Source of the DNA: Cichorium intybus
Lineage: Eukaryota > Streptophyta > Magnoliopsida > Asterales > Asteraceae
Length of the DNA: 64,000 bases
Assembly: GCA_023525715.1 (NCBI GenBank)
Contig: CM042012.1
Coordinates: 39,140,689-39,204,688, forward strand
Reading direction: 5' to 3'
Shown here: positions 29,304-39,692 of the stretch, one piece after another
Position numbering within the stretch: the first letter of the stretch is position 1
How the letters are laid out: every line of letters starts with the position of its first letter
Made by a program: the position numbers and the translations under genes
The notes under the pieces: generated by a model
Seen by the model: the letters and a program-made list of their open reading frames with translations, nothing else
Database searches by the model: none
What the model was told of the DNA's origin: nothing

Positions 29304-30599
29304 TCATCCAAAAAGTTGAGGATATTTCTCCCTCATCTCACTTTCGGTCTCCCACGTCATGTCGGAACCTTTGTGATGACGCCAAAGTACTTTCACCATG
29401 CTGATCTTCTTGTTTCTAAGCTGTCTTATCTTGCGGTCTAGCACCCGCTCGGGTTGTTCCGGGTATCTCAGCTTTTCATCCACCTCAATTTCGGCAAGAG
29501 GTACTTGTTGAGACTTATCAAATAAGGTTTTCCTCAAATGGGACACATGGAATACATCATGTATACCATGAAGTTCATCAGGTAACTCCAATCTATACGC
29601 CACGGCTCCAACCCTTTGAGATATACGGAAGGGTCCAATGAAGCGAGGACTCAACTTCCCTTTCTTCCCAAAACGGATTAAGCCCTTCCAAGGGGATACT
29701 TTGAGCATAACCATATCTCCTACTTGGAATTCTATCGGTTTCACCCGCTTGTCTGCATACTGTTTCTGTCTATTCTGAGCTACCTTCAAGTTTTCGCGTA
29801 TCAATTTGATCTTTTCTTCCGTCTGTGCTACAATTTCGGGTCCAGCCAACGGCTTTTCCCCAACTTCAGTCCAGCAGGTCGGAGTACGACACGGTGCTCC
29901 ATACAATGCTTCATACGGGGCCATCTGAATGCTGGAATGATAGCTGTTATTGTACGCGAATTCCACTAAAGGTAGATGATCTTCCCAGCTTCCACCGAAG
30001 TCTATGACACAAGTCCTCAACATATCTTCCAAAGTTTGTATTGTTCTTTCACTCTGACCATCGGTCTGCGGGTGATATGCGGTACTCATAAGTACTTTCG
30101 TACCCATTTGCTCTTGAAGACTTTGCCAAAAATGGGAAGTAAATCTACTATCTCGGTCCGATACTATCGATGCTGGGAGTCCATGCCGACAAATCACCTC
30201 ATCAATGTAGATTTTAGCCAGTTGATCTACTCTGTACTTTTCCTTATATGGTATAAATTGTGCCGATTTGGTCAATCGATCCACAATCACCCATATAGAA
30301 TCATAACCTCGAGGTGTCCGTGGCAACTTTGTCACAAAATCCATAGTAATATGGTCCCATTTCTTCTCTGGAATCGGCAATGGCTGTATTTCTCCATACG
30401 GTTTCTGATGGTTTGACTTAACTTGCAGACAAGTCAAACATCTTTCCACATATCTTCCAATGTCTCTTTTCATTCCAGGCCACCAATACATCGGTTTTAA
30501 CGTCCGATACATCTTGGTACTGCCCGGATGAACTGCATATCGGCTATAATGGCTATCTTCTAGAAGCAAGTTTCGCGCTTCTCCTTGTTTTGGGACCCA
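29304..30599 (-). pseudogene. Outer gypsy pol, 3' part: integrase and chromodomain
   Basis: This is the downstream half of the gag-pol frame, cut off by the nested element; the stop is at 29304. It starts in the integrase zinc-binding region (YSRYAVHPGSTKMYR, then CLTCLQVK: HHCC). It continues with the core: TMDFVTKLP (first Asp), SDRDSRF (second Asp) and QTDGQSERTIQ (Glu). The C-terminal domain has GDMVMLKVSPWKG and GPFRI. It ends in a chromodomain-like segment (VLDRKIRQLRNKKISMVKVLW...WETESEM). No stops or frameshifts. With one copy of the 5-bp duplication removed, its frame is the same as that of 39693-43025, giving 1542 codons in all, so the insertion is the only visible interruption. Confidence 0.95.
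30595..30599. repeat. Target site duplication (ACCCA) of the nested element, left
   Basis: An identical ACCCA follows the nested element at 39688-39692. Confidence 0.95.
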
Positions 30600-33276
30600 T
30601 GTGACATCCGCCTAAAATGGATTCGGGTCAACCCAACCCAATTGGAAATCTAATAAACCCTAATCGAGATTACTTGACGCTAATAGGATCAAAACTCATA
30701 CACTACGTTATAAATTGATGTTAATAGCAATATAGCATAGTATAACGTTATAACTATAATCAAATTAAATTATGATACCATATTATAATCAAATAAAAGT
30801 ATAATTCTCTAATTAAATTAAAAGAATCAAACTTGAATGCTATAATTAAACTTCAAATCAAAGTAGATTGTTATAATCAAATAATAACCTATTTTTTTAT
30901 AAAACTCTATTTTTATAAACACTACATTAAATTTTATAAAAATCTTAAGATGCTTGTGCTAGTGGAAAATTATGAAGACCACCAAAAGCCAAAAGATATT
31001 CCCATGGTCTCCCACTCACACCTCCCATCATCTTTCCTTTCCTTTTTCTCTCACCACATTATTCTCATCACCACTCAAACCCTCTCTATTCTTTCTCTCA
31101 CTCTCAATCTCGAAATTTCTCCAAGAAAGCTTCATTTTCCAGCCAAGAACAATCCCTCATACTCAAATCTTCATCCCTCTTGAAGCATTCCTCAAGGTAT
31201 GTTGTTAAAAGTTTCAAATTCATACATGAAACAAATTAAATCCACCAAAATATCTAAAACTCATTTTATGTATAAACCTGATTTTTCTCAGAATTCCATT
31301 AATAAAATAAGAAGTTCTGGAAATTTTCAGAAATTAACTCATTTTTATCGAATTATTATAATTATTGCACTAAAATAGGGCAATAATTCATATAAAATAC
31401 TTTTTATATTCAATAAATTCTGAGAAAATTATGGGATGACCCATAAACTGAGAAAACATAATTTATAAAGTTTCATGCATTTATATTACTGTTTGATGCT
31501 TATTTTGTATTTTATTTTGTTGTAGATAAATAAATTGCAAAATATAGTTATGTATGTTAAAAACTAGCTTTTATATTTTTCGCACCTTATTCACATATTA
31601 AAGACTCCATGACTAAATTTACAGATTTTTGTAAGAATGTTTCCTTATTTTTCCTGATTTAATGTTTATTTAATGCTTTAAATTGATAATAAATAGCTAC
31701 ACATGTCCAAAAATTATAACACCTTATCATAATATCATATATAACATGGTAATCATAAATAAAAAGTCTAATTAATTTCTCTTAATATTTTCCTATTATT
31801 TATAATTTTATTGATTAGTTAATAATGAAAAACATAAGAAATACTTCCCTTAGTCCAAAATATACAAAATATTTACAGTAGGCTCAATATAATGTTAGAA
31901 AACTATGGTTAATTTTCCAGAATTTTTAGGGATCATTTATTATTTTTCCCGAATTTTGTTGTTGTTTAATCATTAAAATACTAAATAAATACTAAAGCAG
32001 TTAAGAAAAATATGAAAATTTTACAGTAATTACTATTTTATGAAATAATTATTTTCTGATAATTTCAGAATGTTTCATTATTGTTTAGTATTTAAAACCA
32101 TTTTCCTAAATATCTAAGCATGTAAAAAAGCATTTTAATGATTATTTCATATAAATAATTGTTTATAATATATAAAATCTGTAAATACTTATAATTTGAC
32201 TAGTTATTATTTTAATAAGAAATTATTAAAATATTTCCTAAAGTGAAAATATAAATTAATTAAGCAAAGTAATTAATTCAATTTAAAATTCATTTAACAT
32301 ATAAATACATTAATATGCAAAACAAAATTTGGATAATTGTTAATTCATCTAATATAATAATATGTGTCTAAATTATTTTTATTAATACTATATTCCCATT
32401 TATCGATTCCTAAACCAAAACTACTAATTATAATAGGTTCCACGTCGTTTTGACCCGAGCCGTCTATCGTACAACACGCACATTCCTTATTGGACTAATG
32501 TGAGTAATCTACCCCATATTTTATAATTTTCAATACTTTTGGGGTGTATCATGTGGTTTTAATATGTTCCAACTTCATTTTATTATTTTTCACCATTGAG
32601 ACATTGTTGGGACATTTATACTTGAATCATTATTTGTATAATTATTGTTTGTTTACGCTACATGTACTTGTAGTGCATTATCATTTTTAGTCTAATCTCC
32701 ATGACTATGCCCGTATTCTTGAGGTACGTTATGGACAATAATAGCGCTATTGGGTTGACCACCCCGCCTTGGGACGCTAAGGTGATTGATTGCACGTGGT
32801 TGAGTGTGTATGATGATTAGATGCTCCATCCTATATATATACTTATATGTATATATAGGGTGAGGACTTATTGTTGTTGTTATCATTTGTTAATCAATTT
32901 TTGATTTATAAATTGTTATCTCAATAACACTTGTTTGCCAACTTCAAAAGAAAACAAATTTCAAATTATTCAAAGTCACAATTTTCGTTATTAAAACTAG
33001 ATTACTCACCAACTCTCGTAGTTGACCTGTTTTTACCCATGATGCAGATTTGAAGAATGAAGTTGATGAAAAGTAGGGTGTACCTTAGAAACCCACAATA
33101 CTATTTAAATTTCATGTAATAAATGTTGTTGTATTTGGATTTGTATTTGTATGTTGTGGATTTTGTTTGCATACTTAGTACTTAATTGAATCTAATCATA
33201 TTATAACATAGTTGTCATGAGACTTTGAACAATATATCACGCCTTGATCGATTCCGCCACGGATCGGGGTGTGACA
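30600..33276 (+). repeat. 5' LTR of the nested element
   Basis: TGTGACATCC...GGTGTGACA. Offset to the 3' LTR is exactly 6411 throughout, so there are no indels between the LTRs. Very AT-rich in 31200-32450. The short open frames repeated in both LTRs are not protein-like. Confidence 0.97.
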
Positions 33277-33279
33277 GAT

Positions 33280-33292
33280 TGGTATCAGAGCC
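33280..33292 (+). other. Primer-binding site of the nested element
   Basis: TGGTATCAGAGCC three bases inside the LTR end; complementary to plant initiator-Met tRNA. Confidence 0.9.
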
Positions 33293-34408
33293 CTTGACTA
33301 TAGGGAATTAGGTTAATTGCCTTGACCTAGTCTATAGCCTCTAGGGTCCTCTCGTATGCTAGTTTATAAAATGCACACACAACTGCATGCAATTCGCACT
33401 TAGAAAATTCTAGGAATACCTTTGTGTGCTAATTGCTCCCTTATGTGCTTACGTATTACTCATGACACTTATATGTGTGCATACACTTGTAAATTTTCTC
33501 TTCTTTCTCTGAAAATCACACACATACTCAAGTGGTTTCAAAAAAAAAAATTATACATATATAATCCTTAGAACTCATAGGAAATTCCAAGTCATCCACT
33601 CTAGTTGGGTAGGATCATAGTAATGGACGCGTAGTAACTGGAAGGGGGAGGTGCCGGTAGCCCGAAAGTCCTGACTAGGTAAGCATTCGTATACATCCCA
33701 ATCAACCGAGGGACCAGTTTGCTTACCTGGGGACCAAAGGCGAGAGTTCCCAAACCTATAGGCCAAAGCGCGTCATTCACATTACTTTTGAGCCATCAAA
33801 ATACCCGACCTTATCAAACGTATCCGAAAGGATACACTCTAAAATGGCCAACTCATTGGACTATTAAGTTCCCTAATGGTCCTAGAAGTGGGAAAATATG
33901 TGAAAACTTAGTATTATGGGGGCCCATGCAAATGCTACATGATTCACATTTAACACCCATGGAAAGCCCAGAAGGTGCCCAATACAATGATATTTTTATA
34001 AAGTATAAGTACAAGTACATACATACTAGAACAGTGTCATAACCAAAACAATACAAGAGTAATAAGATGAGTTGAACACTACGAGTAGGCCTAGATAGTT
34101 ATGTAATCATATCTAGGATAAATAGAGCCTGATCAACTCTATTGGTCCAAGGTATGACTAACATGTGTTTAGGAATAATTGTAGTGAACAACAAGTCTAA
34201 AAACTTATCAATAACCATATACAAATAAACTCTAAAACAGAATACAAATCTAAAATACTATAGGATTATTTTATAATACTATAGAACCATACATCTAGAC
34301 ATTTTATGTACATGTTATACCCCTACCCTTACATGGTCGATAATATCTGACAAATAACTATTATCGAAAACCTACAATCATTCCATCTTTAATCTCAATA
34401 GCACAAGA
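33293..34408 (+). other. Nested-element leader, non-coding
   Basis: The region between primer site and gag start. It has a somewhat GC-richer patch at 33575-33780 and then AT-rich sequence. No gene is seen; the open frames at 33575-34056 have no family features. Such long leaders are normal in plant gypsy elements. Confidence 0.55.
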
Positions 34409-34622
34409 ATGCCACCTTGTCAAAGTAACCAACATACCATCACACCATCAACAGATCGACCGATGACTCCACTGGTGGACACCGTTATATTTCATGTCGT
34501 TGTGGCAGCCGCCATGACAAACATTAGCATTAATGGCATAAACGGAAACAGGAACGGTACCAACGGTTTCATTAGACTAATGTTGGAATTCAATCTGAAC
34601 GCCGAAAGCAGGCTATCTCACC
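34409..34622 (+). pseudogene. Gag N-terminal remnant of the nested element
   Basis: ATG at 34409, reading MPPCQSNQHTITPSTDRP, then an alanine-rich and Asn/Gly-rich stretch (NGINGNRNGTNG). This is the composition usual for the first residues of plant gypsy Gag. Similarity to gag ends at about 34620, where sequence complementary to the RWP-RK gene takes over, so this marks the left junction of the captured segment. The exact breakpoint is uncertain by tens of bases. Confidence 0.45.
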
Positions 34623-36056
34623 TGTTAAGTCTTCTGTTTTCTCTTCACTTATGATCTTGAGAAAGTCAGGGTTAAAACCACTCATATCAGAATTAGAAGG
34701 TACTTGACTTAGACCTTCCTGAAGAATAGGAATGGTCATACCTTCTATCATAGGATGTGAAATTTCATCATTTACATTCTCAAGTAAATCAAGATTCATA
34801 TCTTCCTGTTCTAAGAAACTCCAATCTTCATCAAAAAGTACTTGACTTGGACCTTCCTGAAGAATAGGAATAACCGTACTTTCTATTATAGGATGTGAGC
34901 CTTCATCATTTACATGCCCAAGTAAATCAACATCTATAGCAGAACCGGATGGCAAAGATTGCTGCTGTACATGGGTCCCTGATGAAGTTTCCTCCATCTC
35001 CTCGGCCTTTCGTTTCCTGTAAACATCTCTAAAGACAGCTTGCCTAAATTTCTTTGTGGTATCAGTCATCTTCGAACTGGAACCCTCGAATATTGCTTTT
35101 TTCTCATTTTCTATACCAAGTATTACGTCTGCTTCATTAGCAATATTATTCAATTCCTGTTACATAAATACCTTCAGTCAATACAATCTCATGGTACTAA
35201 AATTTTGAAAAAAAAAATGCAATTTTTAACCTGAGTATTGTTAATAAGAGTTTCTAGACTCTTAAGCTGTCTTCGAGGCCATTTTGGTATTCCTAACTCT
35301 CTACAACGATTCTTCAACTGGGTTGATCCAACGTTGAGTTCCTTTGCAGCTTCCAAAAGAGGCTTGTTAAAGTGCTGAGTTATTGCTTTCTTACTTAATG
35401 GCTGTCTAGAACCACTTCCACTGCCAACTACTGTAGTTCTTGGACTCAAAGAATCAAATCCGGTTGTGCTATTGTCATTTAGGATCAATTGAGCATGATC
35501 CTGACCAAAGATAAACTTTGGTGCAATAACATTAGTATCTGACGTCGACAGTAACTGTTGATTTTCAGCTATGAACCCAGGGTTTTGAAATCCCTCTAGA
35601 TTTCTTTGAATCATCTGAAGGTGATTATGGTATTGAAAACCTCCCTCAAACTCGGGATTCATTCCAACACTATCGTTATGAATCACCTGTAGTTGATTGT
35701 CATTCTGTATGCTAGCCATGAATCCTTGATTCATGGGGATAATCTCACTATTCGTTAAGTGCTCGTCCATGAATGGATTGTAATCCGTTAAACTATCTAT
35801 AAGTGGATCAAAAAAAAAAAAAATTCAACCATCTACAGTAGATGCGACCTTTCGACTACCCAAAGTGCTATTTTTTTCAACATTCACTGCTTAACTCCGA
35901 TAAGGACAGGGAAAACGAAAAGACCCTTTATAAAAAAAAAATTCTCCTGAAAGTGGAAATAATTCAAAGAACATTTAATTAAATAATATCATAATAATGG
36001 ATTAGAACCTACTCACCTGGCGTATATACAGCTCGTGGTCCACCTGTATCTTGCAT
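34590..36056 (-). CDS. RWP-RK (RKD-type) transcription factor, three exons, inside an LTR retrotransposon
   Basis: Predicted exons: 36056-36017 (ATG, 13 codons plus 1 nt, donor CAG|GTGAGT), 35796-35231 (acceptor after a T-run, TTATAG; donor CAG|GTTAAA) and 35156-34590 (acceptor TAACAG, stop TGA). Phases agree at both junctions (1, then 0), giving 390 residues without a stop. The RWP-RK DNA-binding domain is at about residues 147-202 (LSKKAITQHFNKPLLEAAKE, then NVG, CRELGIPKWPRRQLKSL, TLINN). The family signature RWPxRK reads KWPRRQ here. After it come a basic coiled segment (about 237-257, KKFRQAVFRDVYRKRK) and two 30-residue repeats (279-308 and 325-354, DLL..VNDE.SHP.IE...IPILQEG.SQV). Asn/Gln/Asp-rich flanks are usual for RKDs, which act in the nucleus, in Arabidopsis in egg-cell identity. 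Exon 1 is the least certain. A donor-like CAG|GTGAG at 34622/34621 could mean a missing last exon. Only about 40 bp lie between the start codon and a microsatellite, so the native promoter is probably absent. Confidence 0.8.
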
Positions 36057-36095
36057 ATTTTATTCCTCTTATGCGTATCAGCTATAAAATGACAT

Positions 36096-36152
36096 TACAA
36101 ACATACATACATATACATACATACATATACATACATATATACATACATACAG
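36096..36152. repeat. (ACATAC/TATA)n microsatellite at the right junction of the captured gene
   Basis: ACATAC and ATATAC repeats lie between the RWP-RK 5' end and the first integrase codons at 36154. This marks the right breakpoint. Confidence 0.85.
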
Positions 36153-36153
36153 T

Positions 36154-36960
36154 ACCGCCTATCATCCTCAGACCGATGGTCAATCTGAGAGGACAATTCA
36201 AACACTCGAAGATATGTTGAGGGCGTGTGTCTTAGATTTCGGTGGAAACTGGGACTCTCATTTACCGTTGGTGGAATTCTCCTATAATAACAGTTATCAT
36301 TCTAGCATCGGGATGCCACCATTTGAGGCATTGTATGGCCGTAAATGCCGATCTCCTATTTGCTGGCATGAAATTGGGGAGTCTCACGTAATTCGCGCAA
36401 CAGTGGATTCTCCAATCGTTGGTCCTGAGCTTATCCAGGAAACAACCGACAAAATCACTCAGATTCGCAATAACCTTCTCACAGCTCGTAGCCGACAAAA
36501 GAGTTATGCCGACAAGCGATGCAAACCGCTTGAATTTATCGTGGGTGACATGGTCATGTTAAAAGTATCCCCATGGAAAGGTGTGGTTCGATTTGGACGC
36601 AAGGGTAAATTGGCACCACGCTACGTAGGCCCGTTTAAGATCCTGAAAAGGATCGGACCAGTAGCCTATGAGTTGGATCTACCAACAGAGCTTCAGAAAG
36701 TTCACCCACTATTTCATATAGCTAACCTCAAAAAGTGTTTAGCAGACGAGAACCTTCATGTTCCTCTCGAGGATATCCAAATTGACGAGACAATGCAATT
36801 TATCGAGAAACCCTTGGAAATTGCCGACCGGAAGGAAAAGCAACTCAAAAGAAGTCGCATTCCCCTGGTCAAGGTCAGGTGGCAGTCGGCACGTGGACCC
36901 AAGTATACATGGGAGCGTGAGGATCATATGCGTACCAAATACCCGCATCTTTTCTCTTAA
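36154..36960 (+). pseudogene. Integrase C-terminal fragment of the nested element
   Basis: It opens in frame with TAYHPQTDGQSERTIQTLED (end of the integrase core, including the catalytic Glu). It continues through LPLVEFSYNNSYHSSIGM, the GDMVMLKVSPWKG...GPFKIL C-terminal barrel and a chromodomain-like tail (ADRKEKQLKRSRIPLVKVRW...WEREDHM) to the stop at 36958-36960. The zinc-binding domain and the first two catalytic Asp residues are missing, so it cannot be an active integrase. The open frame is intact for 268 codons, consistent with the element's youth. Confidence 0.95.
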
Positions 36961-37010
36961 TGTACTTTCTTATTAAATTTCGGGACGAAATTTCCTAAAG
37001 TAGGGGAGAC

Positions 37011-39687
37011 TGTGACATCCGCCTAAAATGGATTCGGGTCAACCCAACCCAATTGGAAATCTAATAAACCCTAATCGAGATTACTTGACGCTAATAGGAT
37101 CAAAACTCATACACTACGTTATAAATTGATGTTAATAGCAATATAGCATAGTATAACGTTATAACTATAATCAAATTAAATTATGATACCATATTATAAT
37201 CAAATAAAAGTATAATTCTCTAATTAAATTAAAAGAATCAAACTTGAATGCTATAATTAAACTTCAAATCAAAGTAGATTGTTATAATCAAATAATAACC
37301 TATTTTTTTATAAAACTCTATTTTTATAAACACTACATTAAATTTTATAAAAATCTTAAGATGCTTGTGCTAGTGGAAAATTATGAAGACCACCAAAAGC
37401 CAAAAGATATTCCCATGGTCTCCCACTCACACCTCCCATCATCTTTCCTTTCCTTTTTCTCTCACCACATTATTCTCATCACCACTCAAACCCTCTCTAT
37501 TCTTTCTCTCACTCTCAATCTCGAAATTTCTCCAAGAAAGCTTCATTTTCCAGCCAAGAACAATCCCTCATACTCAAATCTTCATCCCTCTTGAAGCATT
37601 CCTCAAGGTATGTTGTTAAAAGTTTCAAATTCATACATGAAACAAATTAAATCCACCAAAATATCTAAAACTCATTTTATGTATAAACCTGATTTTTCTC
37701 AGAATTCCATTAATAAAATAAGAAGTTCTGGAAATTTTCAGAAATTAACTCATTTTTATCGAATTATTATAATTATTGCACTAAAATAGGGCAATAATTC
37801 ATATAAAATACTTTTTATATTCAATAAATTCTGAGAAAATTATGGGATGACTCATAAACTGAGAAAACATAATTTATAAAGTTTCATGCATTTATATTAC
37901 TGTTTGATGCTTATTTTGTATTTTATTTTGTTGTTGATAAATAAATTGCAAAATATAGTTATGTATGTTAAAAACTAGCTTTTATATTTTTCGCACCTTA
38001 TTCACATATTAAAGACTCCATGACTAAATTTACAGATTTTTGTAAGAATGTTTCCTTATTTTTCCTGATTTAATGTTTATTTAATGCTTTAAATTGATAA
38101 TAAATAGCTACACATGTCCAAAAATTATAACACCTTATCATAATATCATATATAACATGGTAATCATAAATAAAAAGTCTAATTAATTTCTCTTAATATT
38201 TTCCTATTATTTATAATTTTATTGATTAGTTAATAATGAAAAACATAAGAAATACTTCCCTTAGTCCAAAATATACAAAATATTTACAGTAGGCTCAATA
38301 TAATGTTAGAAAACTATGGTTAATTTTCCAGAATTTTTAGGGATCATTTATTATTTTTCCCGAATTTTGTTGTTGTTTAATCATTAAAATACTAAATAAA
38401 TACTAAAGCAGTTAAGAAAAATATGAAAATTTTACAGTAATTACTATTTTATGAAATAATTATTTTCTGATAATTTCAGAATGTTTCATTATTGTTTAGT
38501 ATTTAAAACCATTTTCCTAAATATCTAAGCATGTAAAAAAGCATTTTAATGATTATTTCATATAAATAATTGTTTATAATATATAAAATCTGTAAATACT
38601 TATAATTTGACTAGTTATTATTTTAATAAGAAATTATTAAAATATTTCCTAAAGTGAAAATATAAATTAATTAAGCAAAGTAATTAATTCAATTTAAAAT
38701 TCATTTAACATATAAATACATTAATATGCAAAACAAAATTTGGATAATTGTTAATTCATCTAATATAATAATATGTGTCTAAATTATTTTTATTAATACT
38801 ATATTCCCATTTATCGATTCCTAAACCAAAACTACTAATTATAATAGGTTCCACGTCGTTTTGACCCGAGCCGTCTATCGTACAACACGCACATTCCTTA
38901 TTGGACTAATGTGAGTAATCTACCCCATATTTTATAATTTTCAATACTTTTGGGGTGTATCATGTGGTTTTAATATGTTCCAACTTCATTTTATTATTTT
39001 TCACCATTGAGACATTGTTGGGACATTTATACTTGAATCATTATTTGTATAATTATTGTTTGTTTACGCTACATGTACTTGTAGTGCATTATCATTTTTA
39101 GTCTAATCTCCATGACTATGCCCGTATTCTTGAGGTACGTTATGGACAATAATAGCGCTATTGGGTTGACCACCCCGCCTTGGGACGCTAAGGTGATTGA
39201 TTGCACGTGGTTGAGTGTGTATGATGATTAGATGCTCCATCCTATATATATACTTATATGTATATATAGGGTGAGGACTTATTGTTGTTGTTATCATTTG
39301 TTAATCAATTTTTGATTTATAAATTGTTATCTCAATAACACTTGTTTGCCAACTTCAAAAGAAAACAAATTTCAAATTATTCAAAGTCACAATTTTCGTT
39401 ATTAAAACTAGATTACTCACCAACTCTCGTAGTTGACCTGTTTTTACCCATGATGCAGATTTGAAGAATGAAGTTGATGAAAAGTAGGGTGTACCTTAGA
39501 AACCCACAATACTATTTAAATTTCATGTAATAAATGTTGTTGTATTTGGATTTGTATTTGTATGTTGTGGATTTTGTTTGCATACTTAGTACTTAATTGA
39601 ATCTAATCATATTATAACATAGTTGTCATGAGACTTTGAACAATATATCACGCCTTGATCGATTCCGCCACGGATCGGGGTGTGACA
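37011..39687 (+). repeat. 3' LTR of the nested element
   Basis: Almost identical to 30600-33276. Directly preceded by the purine-rich GTAGGGGAGAC. Confidence 0.97.
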
Positions 39688-39692
39688 ACCCA
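39688..39692. repeat. Target site duplication (ACCCA), right
   Basis: Matches 30595-30599. It lies inside the outer element's pol, at the start of integrase. Confidence 0.95.

Larger units (their letters stand above)
30600..39687 (+). mobile_element. Nested non-autonomous Ty3/gypsy element carrying an antisense RWP-RK gene
   Basis: Two 2677-bp LTRs (30600-33276 and 37011-39687) with TGTGACA at both ends, ACCCA target duplications, an initiator-Met primer site at 33280-33292 and a purine-rich tract at about 36997-37010. I find only about 2 differences between the LTRs (near 31440 vs 37851, and 31526 vs 37937), so insertion is very recent. The 3.7-kb interior keeps a leader, a short gag-start remnant (34409-34622) and the integrase tail (36154-36960). 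Protease, RT, RNase H and most of integrase are absent. In their place is an opposite-strand gene, 34590-36056. Movement must have relied on proteins from another element (inference). Confidence 0.95.

Noticed and set aside
29724..30416. Plus-strand open frames opposite integrase
   Set aside because: Antisense shadows of the minus-strand pol gene. The same applies to plus-strand frames in 39636-43086.
30833..31208. Open frames of 78-116 residues, present twice (also 37244-37619)
   Set aside because: They lie in the two copies of the nested LTR and have no protein-like features; they repeat only because the LTR repeats.
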